A DNA stretch of 64,000 nucleotides, taken from contig NC_004463.1 of NCBI RefSeq assembly GCF_000011365.1, positions 1,970,001-2,034,000 of the forward strand, read 5' to 3'. The stretch comes from Bradyrhizobium diazoefficiens USDA 110. GTDB taxonomy: Bacteria > Pseudomonadota > Alphaproteobacteria > Rhizobiales > Xanthobacteraceae. Positions 26,847 to 36,093 of the stretch are shown here, one piece after another. The translations under genes and the position numbers were made by a program. Within the stretch, counting starts at the first letter, position 1, and the number at the start of each line of letters is the position of its first letter. Below the pieces are notes generated by a model. It was given only the letters and a program-made list of their open reading frames with translations. It was not told the DNA's origin and did not search any database.

Positions 26847-27536
26847 CTAGGCAGCCGATGCTGTGCCAACGAGTTCAAGAGTGTAACCGACGCCGCGCGC
26901 GGTCTTGATTCTGAGCGTCGCACCCGCCTGGTTCAAATGCGCGCGTAAGCGATAAATCCCGACTTCCAGCGCATTGGTCGAAACCTCGTCATCGAACGCG
27001 TACAAGCTATCTTCCAGCGAAGCGCGCGGCACAGTGCGGCCGGCGCGATTGAGCAGATGCTCGAGAATGCACACCTCACGCCGAGCAATCCTCAGGATCC
27101 GGCCACCCACCGAGACTTGTCTGGCGATCGGATCGAAATGCAGATTCCCGAATGTCACGACCGGCGCCGTCATTTGCGTTGACCTTCGCAAAATGGCCCG
27201 CATGCGAGCGATGAGTTCGTCGATCGACACAGGCTTGGGCAGGAAATCATCCGCTCCCGCATTGAAGGTCGCGATCCGGCGGCTGAGATCATTGAGACTG
27301 CTCATCATCATTGCCGGCATTGATCGTCCTTCGCGCCGCAACTGCTTCAACCAGTCCAAACTATCCCCATCCGGCAAGACGGACTCCAGCAGTACGAGGT
27401 GGTAGTTTGCGCAATCCAGCGCGGCTGACGCCTCATCCAGCGTGGGCGTCACGTCCACCGCGAACCCGCAATTCACGAGCGTTGCCTTCACAGCGCGGCC
27501 AAAGTCCGCATGATGATCAACCAGGAGAATTCGCAT
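26847..27536 (-). CDS. ttsI: Transcriptional activator TtsI of the type III regulon
   Basis: This 229-residue OmpR-type regulator has an N-terminal receiver domain (MRILLVDHHADFGRAVKATL) and a C-terminal winged-helix domain (ARREVCILEHLLNRAGRTVP, then SVGGRILRI earlier and VGIYRLRAHLNQAGATLRIK, GVGYTLEL). The ATG at 27536 is chosen over an upstream TTG because it begins the receiver fold and has a GAGAGG site 8 nt upstream. At the phosphoacceptor position the text is LVLLESVLPDGD, with Glu in place of Asp, as reported for rhizobial TtsI; such a change suggests activity without phosphorylation. It activates genes with tts boxes. A nod box lies about 1.5 kb upstream on the same strand. Confidence 0.93.
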   Translation of the reverse strand: MRILLVDHHADFGRAVKATLVNCGFAVDVTPTLDEASAALDCANYHLVLLESVLPDGDSLDWLKQLRREGRSMPAMMMSSLNDLSRRIATFNAGADDFLPKPVSIDELIARMRAILRRSTQMTAPVVTFGNLHFDPIARQVSVGGRILRIARREVCILEHLLNRAGRTVPRASLEDSLYAFDDEVSTNALEVGIYRLRAHLNQAGATLRIKTARGVGYTLELVGTASAA

Positions 27537-29052
27537 CCATCGCCTCTCGTCCGTCCTCGGCAAGACTTGAGCGTGTTAGGGTTGACCAAGAGATCCGGCG
27601 ACTGGATGCTGCCGGTCTGGCATGAATTCGAAAAGCCGTAGACGACCCGCAAGAGCTTGTTGGCAGGCGACCGATGCATGCGCATCCATTGACATCGGAT
27701 ATGTGACGGCTCGCGGCGGGTCGCCTGGGCGGGCGGCGCAGCTCAACATATCCGTTATGTTGGCAAGAGCTCTGCGATGACTTACGGGGTTGAGAGCCCT
27801 GGCGGCGCACTGATGCATCTGTGGGCGGCACATAGCAATGCCTGCATGCGCTGCGCGAATGCTAGCGGTAGTGATCGCGCGAGACTGCCCCAGCGAAAGC
27901 AAGGCACGGGCGAGATCAGCTGTATTTGTCGTCGAACAGGCTTGCGAAACCGACATTGAATACTTCCCAGTTCGTCTTGATCCGCGGTCAGTCTTGCGAG
28001 GCTGTTGGCCGTAGTGCCGTCAAGTCGCGGCATTGCAAGTGTTCCGCGCTAAAGACACTTCGCGCGCTATGTGCCGGCCAATGGGGTGTAAAAGGCCGAG
28101 ATGCGACGAAACGATCAACGCGTCCTTCGGGACAGACGTCCTCTCGTTTGCCGGCGTTATCCAAGTAAGATGTCAACCGTTCCAATGCTCGGTCGCTTCC
28201 GAGGCGTTCTCCGTCCCAACTGAGCTAGTGCTGCCAATGAAGGACAAATTACGTGCGGCATTGCTGTCGTGCCTTGTCTGAGGCGGCGACGCCGGCTCCA
28301 TGTCGTCGGATCGGGTGCACGGCTCAGGAACTCTGCCTTTCGTCGGCATAGGCGAAACAAAGACTGCCCGCGTTGTTCTCGCGCGCTGGATCCAGGTCTG
28401 CCTGCGAAGACGGCGCTTCGCCCAGCCCTCACAGAGCAGATGAACGATGCAAGCTCTAAAAAGGAGGAGTTGGGTAGTGTGATCAACCGAATCGGCCGAG
28501 CATTGAGTTTTTGAGACGTTCGCAATTGTTGGTACCCGTCAGGAAGAGTTCACACGAGCGGACTGTGTCGCGAGACTGTCGGAAATCCTACAATCTGACG
28601 CGAGGTGAGATTCAAGTGCAATTGAATGCTCTTTGTCGGGGTGCCTTCAGTTTGGAATCGTTGTGAGGCAACGGCGACACAGTTCGACCATGCCGTCGAA
28701 CTGCGCGCGGCGGTCCGTCTCGCTGTGTACAAAGCCGTGAGCATTCGTCCGTCCAATTAAACGTCTCGCAGAAGCGCTATTGAGTGCAGAAGAGGCAGGC
28801 GCTCTTGGCAAGCGGGGTAAGCCATGACACCAGGAGCGGGGCGATCCGATCCGCCTCATGCGTGTCAATTTAGCGGGGAGACCGTGGCGAGAGGTGGACG
28901 TCCACTTGATGAACAGGAAGCAACGTTCGAGGTGAAGACTGTCGATCGCTCGAGCCAAGTTGTTCGGCAAGGGATTGAGGAGAGAATCGATTGCCAGACG
29001 TCATCTTGAATGCGGCCTCCTTATATTGCGATCGACTATGAGCCTCTTAGGC
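27537..29052 (-). other. Long gene-poor leader between nod box and ttsI
   Basis: About 1.5 kb with only short, unconvincing frames (for example 27576-27956 and 28647-28970 on the minus strand). Neither has a recognisable domain. If the nod box at 29053-29102 drives ttsI, this would be a long untranslated leader or would carry small unrecognised genes. Confidence 0.45.
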
Positions 29053-29102
29053 GCGCTCCGCAAAATCGATTGTTTTGATGGAACGCATCCAGGTGACGGA
29101 TC
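29053..29102 (-). promoter_or_regulatory. nod box (NodD binding site), directed toward ttsI
   Basis: Read on the minus strand, the sequence contains ATCC, then GGATG, ATC and AAACAATCGATTTT with the spacing of the nod box consensus. The final part (GCGGAGCG) departs from the usual ACCAATC. Direction and position fit flavonoid/NodD control of ttsI, as known in other rhizobia. The closest substantial gene downstream is ttsI. Confidence 0.75.
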
Positions 29103-29549
29103 GGCTGTCTTGTAGCAGCGCGGCTTATCGCGGGGAGCGAATGCCCGATGCGATCGCGGCCGAAACACCTGTTGCTTGACCGCGCGGCCAATTTCAGACC
29201 GAGTACAGAGAGGGACGCAGCGCGTTCAGCGGCGTAACTCCACCAAAGCCGCCAGCCAGCCGTGAGCTCGTATGTCGTTCGAACTCACAATGTCCAAGGC
29301 GCCGGGATGCTCCAACGAGCGCGCACAGGAGGAGGATTGTCCGACATCCTCGCGTCGCCGGAAGTGCATCTTGTCGGAGACCCAACCGCTCTGCCGCTCG
29401 ACCGGCGAGTTGATCGGGCCGCCGGTCGCCGCATAAGCTTAAGCTGTTCTGCGTGTGCGGAGTTGGTACGCCGCTTCAAGGTCTTTCTTTTGGGAGTTTG
29501 GGTGCTTGAAAACCAACGAACCAGCCCAACGGTTTGGCCGAGAGACCAT
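29103..29549. other. Gap of about 450 bp, no gene recognised
   Basis: Short frames on both strands (29194-29385 minus; 29262-29663 plus, which runs into the effector gene on the other strand) lack domains or start signals. I see nothing further. Confidence 0.4.
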
Positions 29550-30530
29550 CTACTCATTGCTCTCGCGCTTATAGGGATTTTCTTCTCTGCCGGTGCGGTA
29601 GCTTTCCAAGTTTCCGCCCAAGAACAGGCGCTCGGTCTCTTTCGTTGGCGTTCTGCCAAGTGAGCACATCAAATCGACGTCCGCATCGATGTTGTCGTAG
29701 TCTTCAGCATTCATTCTGAGCGCAATGCTGCTCATCACGTCGTCTGGCGTCCAGACACTGTGCTTCGGAACAGTGTAGGTGTGCAGTGCGTTCGCATTGT
29801 TGGCGATCGCCCTCGCCCAATGATCGCGAGAAACGGCGAGTTTCGCCGGATCTTCGACCAACGATACGAAGGGTGATGTTGTTGTCTTGCCGCGCATATG
29901 CCAGCCAGCTTGGCGCGCCCGGTCAATAGGATACCGCTCTGGATGATCTCCAATGGAAGAATGATCCCGAGCCGTGTTGCGAACATGCAATATGGCGCTT
30001 GTGTTTTCGTCCGTATGCGGCTTGCAGTCACTATTCTGATTCTGAAAACGCCGCAGTGTGACATAAGACGACCTCACGACGTCGTCAAATACGCCGTCTC
30101 GGTCAATGCTAGGTGCGCTCGCCGGTGACCAGCGCGCCGCCTGCTGCACGGCAAGGTCGATCTCATTGCGAAGCACTTCAAGATTGGCACCTGTCAGTGT
30201 TGCTGCAAGCTGAGCGCGGGCACTGACAAATGATGGGGCTGGGCAGCTACCGGGTTCCGAGGCGGCCTCGCCTGGCGCAGACGAGGACGTGGCAGTCGCG
30301 GAATTTGCCGCTAAGCAGAGTGAAGGCGGCGTCGGGTAGGCCGAATCGAGGTCGTCTATATCCAAGTCATTCAGCTGCTGCTCGAAGCTTGCTTGATCTT
30401 CGGAATTGTGTGCCGTTGCGCTGCTCTCGGCGCCAAGCTCATCCTGTTGTCCATGGACGCGGCGCGCCTGCTGTACCACGTTGTGAACCTCAAAGGGAGT
30501 GTCCACAGCATTTCGTGGATCAACGTTCAT
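29550..30530 (-). CDS. Putative type III effector with ADP-ribosyltransferase-like motifs (326 aa)
   Basis: The ATG at 30530 (MNVDPRNAVDTPFEVHNVVQ) has a GGGAGAGAG ribosome-binding site, and a tts box ends 46 nt upstream. There is no signal peptide. The first ~110 residues are polar (secretion-signal like). A conserved block follows (SARAQLAATLTGANLEVLRN). The C-terminal half shows HMRGKTTTSPFVSLVEDPAK, ALHTYTVPKHSVWTPDD and ETERLFLGGNLESYRT. The SPFVS strand followed by an E-x-E near a LFLGG strand resembles the R-S-E class of ADP-ribosyltransferases (cholera/pertussis type). It is a paralogue of the protein at 32113-33021. The enzymatic role is inferred; the catalytic Arg is not certain. 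Confidence 0.7.
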   Translation of the reverse strand: MNVDPRNAVDTPFEVHNVVQQARRVHGQQDELGAESSATAHNSEDQASFEQQLNDLDIDDLDSAYPTPPSLCLAANSATATSSSAPGEAASEPGSCPAPSFVSARAQLAATLTGANLEVLRNEIDLAVQQAARWSPASAPSIDRDGVFDDVVRSSYVTLRRFQNQNSDCKPHTDENTSAILHVRNTARDHSSIGDHPERYPIDRARQAGWHMRGKTTTSPFVSLVEDPAKLAVSRDHWARAIANNANALHTYTVPKHSVWTPDDVMSSIALRMNAEDYDNIDADVDLMCSLGRTPTKETERLFLGGNLESYRTGREENPYKRESNE

Positions 30531-30576
30531 ATCTCTCTCCCTTCGAAGTGCCGGATGCCAGCCTAGATTGTTGCAG

Positions 30577-30598
30577 GCGCAGCTTTCGAGAAGCTGAC
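30577..30598 (-). promoter_or_regulatory. tts box, perfect match
   Basis: The minus strand reads GTCAGCTTCTCGAAAGCTGC, matching every position of the TtsI consensus core. It lies 46 nt upstream of the effector ATG at 30530. Confidence 0.9.
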
Positions 30599-31215
30599 AG
30601 ACCAGAGAGGGCGCCATTTAGTTTCAGCTCTTGACGGAGTCGAATTGAGTCAGTCAGCATGGCGAACAGCCAGCCGGAAGGAAGTCGCGCGAAGCGTCGG
30701 ATCAAAATCGGTGCTGCCGTTTGCCTCCTGGCATTGGTGTTCGATTGGGCTGCTATTGGATGCCTGAGATTGTTCGGATCGGCACGCCAGGACGCGCCCA
30801 CCACTTCATTGTGGACGCGTGATCTAAGGCAGACAGCCCGTGCACAGCAAGATGGACGAGCCGGTGCTTGAGGTGGCGAAAGGCGCGTTCGTAGATCGTC
30901 TACTTATGCAGAGGCGAGAACTACATTCTCTCGCTCGAGAGGCCTGTGGCGGACCAGCGCAACCGGTTTGGTTTGCTGTTTCCAAGCGGACGACGCTGGA
31001 TCAAGCCGGTCTAGTCGACGCGCGGGAAGCTAAGCCACTTCCGCAAACCTAACATACGAGGTTGTGATGTCGGAATAGCCATTACAACGTCTTGCGCGTC
31101 GTTGCGACAGGCTGCTTTGTACGAGCGCGCTTGTTGTCTGGAATCAGCCAAACGCATCGCGAGCATCACGACTTGGAGGCCGCAATCGGCGGTACTTATC
31201 GAGGGAGAAGAGCAT
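30599..31215. other. Gap of about 600 bp with one possible small membrane protein
   Basis: A 70-codon frame at 30659-30871 (plus) starts MANSQPEGSRAKRRIKIGAA and includes one hydrophobic stretch (VCLLALVFDWAAIGCLRLF), but its end is not protein-like and the ribosome-binding site is weak. A short decayed frame near 30905-31010 reads ENYILSLERPVADQRNRFGL; I do not recognise it. Confidence 0.35.
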
Positions 31216-31650
31216 ATGAAGGTTACTGGCCGAGGACTAACGATCCTGTTGTCCTTGCTTTCGGCCGCGAGCGCGCCGGCAAGAGCCGACGACCCCTCGC
31301 CGAAATACACTGAAGTACTCAGAGCCCTCCAAGCGGGGAAGAATGTGAAGCTCATCCTCGATATGACCCACTGTACCAACGCGGATGGTGGCAAACCTGC
31401 GTCGGCGACGCAGGCCGGTCTGGTCATCAATGCCTTCAGGGTGACCAGCCAGAGCGGCATCAGCTTCGCCAATGCTCATCAAACGGTCGACAGCTCCGGA
31501 CATGCCGTGACCGAGTACATCCGCCATAGCCTTAGCCGCGAAGGCAAGCTGACGGTGCGAGCCTCCAAACTTGTCGTCGGGACCACCGAACTCGCGAATC
31601 AAGGCGAATTCATCTGCGAAGTGCCGGATGGCGCAAAGTTCATCTGGTAA
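31216..31650 (+). CDS. virK: VirK-family periplasmic protein
   Basis: This 144-residue protein has a cleavable signal peptide (MKVTGRGLTILLSLLSAASA, cleavage near ARA-DD). The mature part follows the VirK pattern: YTEVLRALQAGKNVKLILDM, a T-H-C motif, QAGLVINAFRV, ISFANAHQTV, HAVTEYIRHSLSREGKLTV and ASKLVVGTTEL. VirK proteins are small exported proteins of plant-associated bacteria, first seen in Agrobacterium virulence regions, with no settled biochemical role. A GGGAGAAGAG ribosome-binding site precedes the ATG at 31216. It stands alone between two effector candidates on the other strand; no tts box or nod box was found directly upstream. Confidence 0.8.
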   Translation: MKVTGRGLTILLSLLSAASAPARADDPSPKYTEVLRALQAGKNVKLILDMTHCTNADGGKPASATQAGLVINAFRVTSQSGISFANAHQTVDSSGHAVTEYIRHSLSREGKLTVRASKLVVGTTELANQGEFICEVPDGAKFIW

Positions 31651-32112
31651 CGAAGAGCACAGAGCAGACGGGCGCTTCGTAGACTTGATCCTCCATCGTG
31701 TGGACAGCTTCGCCGGGCATGATACGGATCTTTTCGATCGTCAGGACTGCCAGACTCTTTCTAGCCGTCTTTTCGTCAGGGAAGGATCAAGTTGCCTGAA
31801 CTTGTTGCTCAGCTAACTCATGAATGTCGCCGATCTCCATTCGATCTTTGAGGTGGAAGATCGGCGGCTCATGCAGTCGTCGTATGGGGCTGAGCCAATA
31901 CCTCTCGGTTGAACGTCCAGATGATCTCGCTACGTCCGCGCGCTGCCCGCGGCCCTCGTGAGAACATCATATTTAAGCGGATCCAGCCAGGGCCGGCGTT
32001 GTTGACGCTCCCCCTCGCCGGGCAGACGGACCGGAGGATTATAGCATGAACGCTGTTTTCGACTTTTCCAAGCATCGGAAAAGGCAAATCACCCTTTCCG
32101 GAGCCTGCGTCA
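31651..32112. other. Gap of about 460 bp, no gene recognised
   Basis: No frame of note on the plus strand. On the minus strand the text RLNMMFSRGPRAARGRSEII near 31930 looks like a decayed protein tail I cannot name. Confidence 0.35.
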
Positions 32113-33021
32113 TCAGCCTTTTGCTCCTGACTTTTTGTACGGATTCGATGCGCTGGCCGTCCGAAAGTCGTCCAGATTCCCACCCAGAAATAGTACCTCA
32201 CGCTCTTCGGTTGGGGTAGCACTCACCCATGCCAGATCGGGTTCATCATTTTCGGTTCCATCCTCGAGAATACTGACGATGTCTTCCGCCGTCCAAGTTG
32301 TGACCCTCGGCACCGTGTAGGTGTGCAACTCATTCGCGTTTTCCGCGATGACTTTGGCGCCAAACTCCTTGTCGTCGTCCGGCGAAACGAGCAGTAGTGA
32401 GGCGTCCTCGGACAGTGACACAAAAGGCGAAGAATTGGTATCGCCCCTCATGTGCTCTGCCGCTGCGCGGCCCAGATCTAGTCGTTGGCCTCCCCAGATA
32501 TTCCAGGGAGCTTGCTCGTAACGCAAAGCCGCCATGGAACGCAAATGGGCCATCGCGCTTTGACGGTCCAACACATGTGGCCTGCAGTGGCTGGCGTGGT
32601 TTTGAAAGCGCTGCAGCTCCGTGTATGACGATGCCAACACGTCGTCGTAAACGCGGTCACTGTCGACGCGATAGGCTGACGATCCAGTCGCTCTTGGCCA
32701 TTGTGCTGATCTTTGCGCAGCGAGTTCGATGTCTCTTCTGAGTTCCGCAAGGTTAGCGCAAGTCAACGTTGCGGCAAGCTGACCGCGCGTTCTCACGAAC
32801 GATGCAGCCGCGCACCGTTCGTTCTCAGGGATAGCTTGCGCTTTCTTGTTGCCGTCCGTTACCGTCGGGTTCGATCCAGCCGCGGGTGAAGCTAATGATG
32901 CGAGGATTGGCTGAGCCTCTCCAAGCCGATGCTCAAAGTCTGCTTGCGCCGTCTCTTCCTGTTGTGGATCGAGGTTATGCATCCGAGCCTCGGATGGGTT
33001 GACGTTGTCAAATGGGGCCAT
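32113..33021 (-). CDS. Putative type III effector, paralogue of the ADP-ribosyltransferase-like protein (302 aa)
   Basis: The ATG at 33021 (MAPFDNVNPSEARMHNLDPQ) is chosen over an upstream start because GGAGACCGG precedes it at a proper distance. The protein aligns along its length with the one at 29550-30530: the conserved RGQLAATLTCANLAELRRDI block, the helix SSYTELQRFQN, then HMRGDTNSSPFVSLSEDASL, ELHTYTVPRVTTWTAEDIV and EREVLFLGGNLDDFRT. In both, E-x-E precedes LF, with the spacing expected of an ADP-ribosyltransferase ARTT loop. The acidic insert before it (EDGTENDEPDL) differs between the two. A tts box lies 230 nt upstream. Confidence 0.7.
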   Translation of the reverse strand: MAPFDNVNPSEARMHNLDPQQEETAQADFEHRLGEAQPILASLASPAAGSNPTVTDGNKKAQAIPENERCAAASFVRTRGQLAATLTCANLAELRRDIELAAQRSAQWPRATGSSAYRVDSDRVYDDVLASSYTELQRFQNHASHCRPHVLDRQSAMAHLRSMAALRYEQAPWNIWGGQRLDLGRAAAEHMRGDTNSSPFVSLSEDASLLLVSPDDDKEFGAKVIAENANELHTYTVPRVTTWTAEDIVSILEDGTENDEPDLAWVSATPTEEREVLFLGGNLDDFRTASASNPYKKSGAKG

Positions 33022-33250
33022 TCCGGTCTCCTTTTGTCGGCCTTCAATATCGTCATGCAAAAGTTGATCAGATCAGGAGCAGGAACTGAGACGGGCGCAG
33101 TTTGTATAAGATGCACCGGTCTGGTTCTCGAACGTTCGGTGTTGAGGCGTGCGGCAGGCCCCTGACCGGCAATCCAGCTCATGCTTCTCGTCCAGATATT
33201 TGTGTTCGAGTCGGGCTCCAGTCCGGATAAAGATGCTGTTATGCTAGAAA

Positions 33251-33272
33251 GCCTAGCTGTCGAACAGCTGAC
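33251..33272 (-). promoter_or_regulatory. tts box for the second ADP-ribosyltransferase-like effector
   Basis: The minus strand reads GTCAGCTGTTCGACAGCTAG. Only the TG/GT pair at positions 8-9 differs from the consensus. It lies 230 nt upstream of the ATG at 33021. Confidence 0.8.
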
Positions 33273-33909
33273 CAGACCCAATTGCTTGAAGAAAGCCCGT
33301 GGCCATTGCGTCTGTGCCGGCGAGCCTGTTGTTTATTGCGGAGCAGAGTTTTGGCGAGATGGGCCATTGTCGCTCTCCGCTTCATGGCAGTACCGTATGA
33401 AAGGTTATGGGGAAGCAGCCCGGGGGAGGGCCCGCTTACCGTAAGCTTGAGCCGCATGGGGCAGCCTGCCTGGACTAGCTTGCATCGGCTCCCCGTGAAG
33501 GACTTTGAAAAGCTCTTCAAGAAGCTGCTGGGGATACTAACGCCGGATCATGCCGCGGCCATCGGGCTCTGACCGGGCCGCGTGGCATGAAGATCCATTG
33601 TTGGGAATACTGATGCGATGGATCGCGTCGGCGCGCCGAGCGTTAGTCGCAAAACAAGCCACGGGGGTGCGACTTCGATCGGCCCAACTCGTTCTCCCAT
33701 AGATGGACCCGTCGGCTCGCGGAGCAGGCCTAGCCGATCGCGAGCTTTGGCTAACCAGGAGGCCGGCGATCCGCAAGTGTCGAATTGCAATTGATCGATT
33801 GCGTGCCCGTAAGGACTGCGGCTCTTGCCCTCCTGCAACCGAAGTCGGAATTTTTGCTTTCAAGGTGGCGTAGCGACCATAATGCGGTTTCTGTCAGCGG
33901 GACCGTGTT
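33273..33909. other. Gap of about 640 bp
   Basis: A plus-strand frame ends at 33572 with RLPVKDFEKLFKKLLGILTP, which looks like a genuine protein tail but has no start or upstream part. It may be the remnant of a lost gene. Nothing else stands out. Confidence 0.35.
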
Positions 33910-34001
33910 TGTCAGAATCAGAACATTCTGCGCCCATGTGGAAATTACGCTGCCGATTTAGCTCGACAATTCCGACTGATGCGGCTGGCACGGTTGTTGC
34001 T
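33910..34001 (+). promoter_or_regulatory. NifA/sigma54-dependent promoter (UAS plus -24/-12)
   Basis: A NifA upstream activator site TGT-N10-ACA lies at 33910-33925 (TGTCAGAATCAGAACA). A full sigma54 promoter TGGCACGGTTGTTGCT lies at 33986-34001, matching the TGGCACG-N4-TTGCW consensus. Their spacing of about 75 bp is workable for DNA looping. It points right, toward the frame at 34130 and the pentapeptide, PanC-like and P450 genes. This predicts expression in nitrogen-fixing, low-oxygen nodule bacteria. Confidence 0.8.
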
Positions 34002-34129
34002 GCCGATGAGGTAAGGCCAGGCTGAGTGCAGAGCTAGGTGAACGATCACTGTTCCGCCCGCAAGCCGCGGGTCCATTCCGAACAAGAAGAAAGACCTAGA
34101 ATGTTGCGCATTCGGGTTAATGGAGAGTG

Positions 34130-34450
34130 ATGTGGAGTGTCGAAGAGCTGGCGAAAAGAAACACACTTTCGGACATATCAGCGCTGCCAAACAACGGATC
34201 AGGGTTGGTGGGTGTGGTAGACAATTGCACCGATTGGCAGTGGACACGCATGACAAGAATTCGGCTGACGTGGTCAAGCGTCGGCCGCCGCGGACAGCGA
34301 CATGATAAGAGTCTCGTCGACACGTCGTGTCACCAAATCCCCGGCGAGTTCGCCACAAAGCCCGCAGCCTGCGTCCATGCCAAGCACAAAGAGGTCCTCG
34401 TAATCCTGGCAGTACGGAACTCTCGACATGTCGCAAAGGATCGGCGCTGA
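34130..34450 (+). CDS. Possible small protein directly behind the NifA promoter
   Basis: This 106-codon frame from the ATG at 34130 (MWSVEELAKRNTLSDISALP) has a good GGAGAG ribosome-binding site. It overlaps the start of the pentapeptide gene by 23 nt, which would allow coupled translation. The first 30 residues look protein-like; the rest is Arg/His/Thr-rich and may be a chance extension or a decayed gene. No family recognised. Confidence 0.35.
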   Translation: MWSVEELAKRNTLSDISALPNNGSGLVGVVDNCTDWQWTRMTRIRLTWSSVGRRGQRHDKSLVDTSCHQIPGEFATKPAACVHAKHKEVLVILAVRNSRHVAKDRR

Positions 34451-35909
34451 TAGCGAGTGCACCGTGAATGAAGGGGCAGAGCACTACTCAGATCCGAAAG
34501 ACAAGCTTTCATCAGATGGCGAGTTCGTTCGGTACTGGAGCCGGGCTGCCGACCGGCTGCTGGCGGTTGCTGCTGTTAGGAGGCGAACCGAGGAGGCAAT
34601 CAGAAGGACCGGGATTGGCTTGCAGCTATCCTCCGAGAACCTTAGCGGTCATGACCTATCAGATTTCCCGCTGCGACGCTGTACCCTCAATCGCGCGCAG
34701 CTCTACGGAACAAAGTTGGATCGAGCAGATCTTTCTGAGGCGAACCTTATCTGTCCGGGGCTAGAGCGGGCAAGTTTCATGGGGGCCAAGCTCGATTTTG
34801 CCTATATGCATGCGATGGCAGCGCAGGTCTGCAACTTCGATGATGCCAGTCTGCGCAATGTAATCGATGCAACCGGCAGCCTTTTTCACGGTTGCAGCAT
34901 GAAAAGAACACGCTTTGACAACGCGATGCTCAGCGGGCTCCTCGTTTACCAGTGCGACGCGAGTGATGCTGTATTCGACGGCGCGGAATTACAGGGCTCA
35001 ACCATCAATGAATGCTTCCTCCCTTCAGCGTCCTTCCGCTTCGCAAAGCTGAGCCAGGTCACGATCACGAAGGCGCATCTGGCGGATTGCTCGTTCTTTC
35101 AGTCGAAGGGAGACTGTTTATCGATCGTGCGTCCCATCTCGATCGATGGTCTCGTCTTAGAGGGCGCTCATCTTCCGTATCTGAGACTCTCAAAGGTGAG
35201 CGGGCGGATTCGGGCGAGAGCCCTGAGCGCCCCATTCGCTGATCTTCACCTATCAAATCTTGCGGGAGCGGAGCTGGAACAGGCAGACTTGACCGAGGCG
35301 CGGCTTCTGTCCGTAGGCCTGTCCGACGCGAACCTCGTGGGTGCCGTGCTTACCGGTGCATCTATTCACTCCTGTCAGCTGAATGGGGCGGATCTATCTA
35401 GCGCATCAGGTGAAAGCATTTCGATAACAGAGAGCACAATGCGAGCGGCCAAATTCACCGGTTTTCGCGGCCGCTGCGCCTTTGTGCGCGACTGCGATCT
35501 GGAGCATGCGGACCTATCCCAAGCTTACCTCTACAGGTCGATGATCACCGGTGATCCGCCGCAATCAATGGCATTGAATCACGCAAATTTCGAGGGATCA
35601 AATCTCGTTCAGGCATATCTCGCCGCGGATATGACCGAAAGTAACCTGGAGGCAACGCGAGCCGCATACGTTCGCATGAACCAATCGTCCCTGCGCGATG
35701 CGAACCTGAGTGGGATATCGCCGTTCCAGGCCAGTTTCGTAAAGGTGGACTTTTCGGGCGCTAAGATAACCACTTTCGAGCCACCATTTTTCGCCGACCG
35801 TTGTCGGGGACTGCAGGTCGCTCTGGAGGGGCGGCAGCCGCGCGAACCATCAAGCTATCTGGCTGAATTCTCATCGGTGATCAGACGGGGTCGAGAAGGG
35901 TCAACCTGA
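34428..35909 (+). CDS. Pentapeptide-repeat protein (493 aa)
   Basis: From about residue 65 to 455 the protein is built of A(D/N)LXX-type five-residue repeats: LDRADLSEANL, GAELEQADLTEARL, LSDANLVGAVLTGASI, LNGADLSSAS, LEHADLSQAYLYRS, LRDANLSGISP. Such sequences fold into a right-handed square beta-helix. The N-terminal 60 residues are charged and helical; there is no signal peptide or membrane segment. Pentapeptide proteins include DNA mimics, effectors and structural proteins, so the role cannot be inferred from the fold. It lies downstream of the NifA/sigma54 promoter and about 180 nt before the PanC-like gene on the same strand. The ATG at 34428 has only a weak ribosome-binding site. Confidence 0.85.
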   Translation: MSQRIGADSECTVNEGAEHYSDPKDKLSSDGEFVRYWSRAADRLLAVAAVRRRTEEAIRRTGIGLQLSSENLSGHDLSDFPLRRCTLNRAQLYGTKLDRADLSEANLICPGLERASFMGAKLDFAYMHAMAAQVCNFDDASLRNVIDATGSLFHGCSMKRTRFDNAMLSGLLVYQCDASDAVFDGAELQGSTINECFLPSASFRFAKLSQVTITKAHLADCSFFQSKGDCLSIVRPISIDGLVLEGAHLPYLRLSKVSGRIRARALSAPFADLHLSNLAGAELEQADLTEARLLSVGLSDANLVGAVLTGASIHSCQLNGADLSSASGESISITESTMRAAKFTGFRGRCAFVRDCDLEHADLSQAYLYRSMITGDPPQSMALNHANFEGSNLVQAYLAADMTESNLEATRAAYVRMNQSSLRDANLSGISPFQASFVKVDFSGAKITTFEPPFFADRCRGLQVALEGRQPREPSSYLAEFSSVIRRGREGST

Positions 35910-36093
35910 CTGCTTCGGAGCTGCAAGAACAGTGCGCGCGAGCTTTGGACAGTTCGTGCGGTGGTCGAGGTGTGAGAGGGCGTAAAACCTCTTTGGTGCT
36001 CGTTGGCGTGCGCGGCCCACGAGACGCTGGGCGGCGCGCCTTCCGAGATCCGAACGCGCCACTATTTTGGCGTTCAAAAAGCGGAGTAAGAAG

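Noticed and set aside
29262..29663. 133-codon plus-strand ORF with a hydrophobic C-terminus
   Set aside because: Its second half is antisense to the effector gene 29550-30530 and it lacks a start signal.
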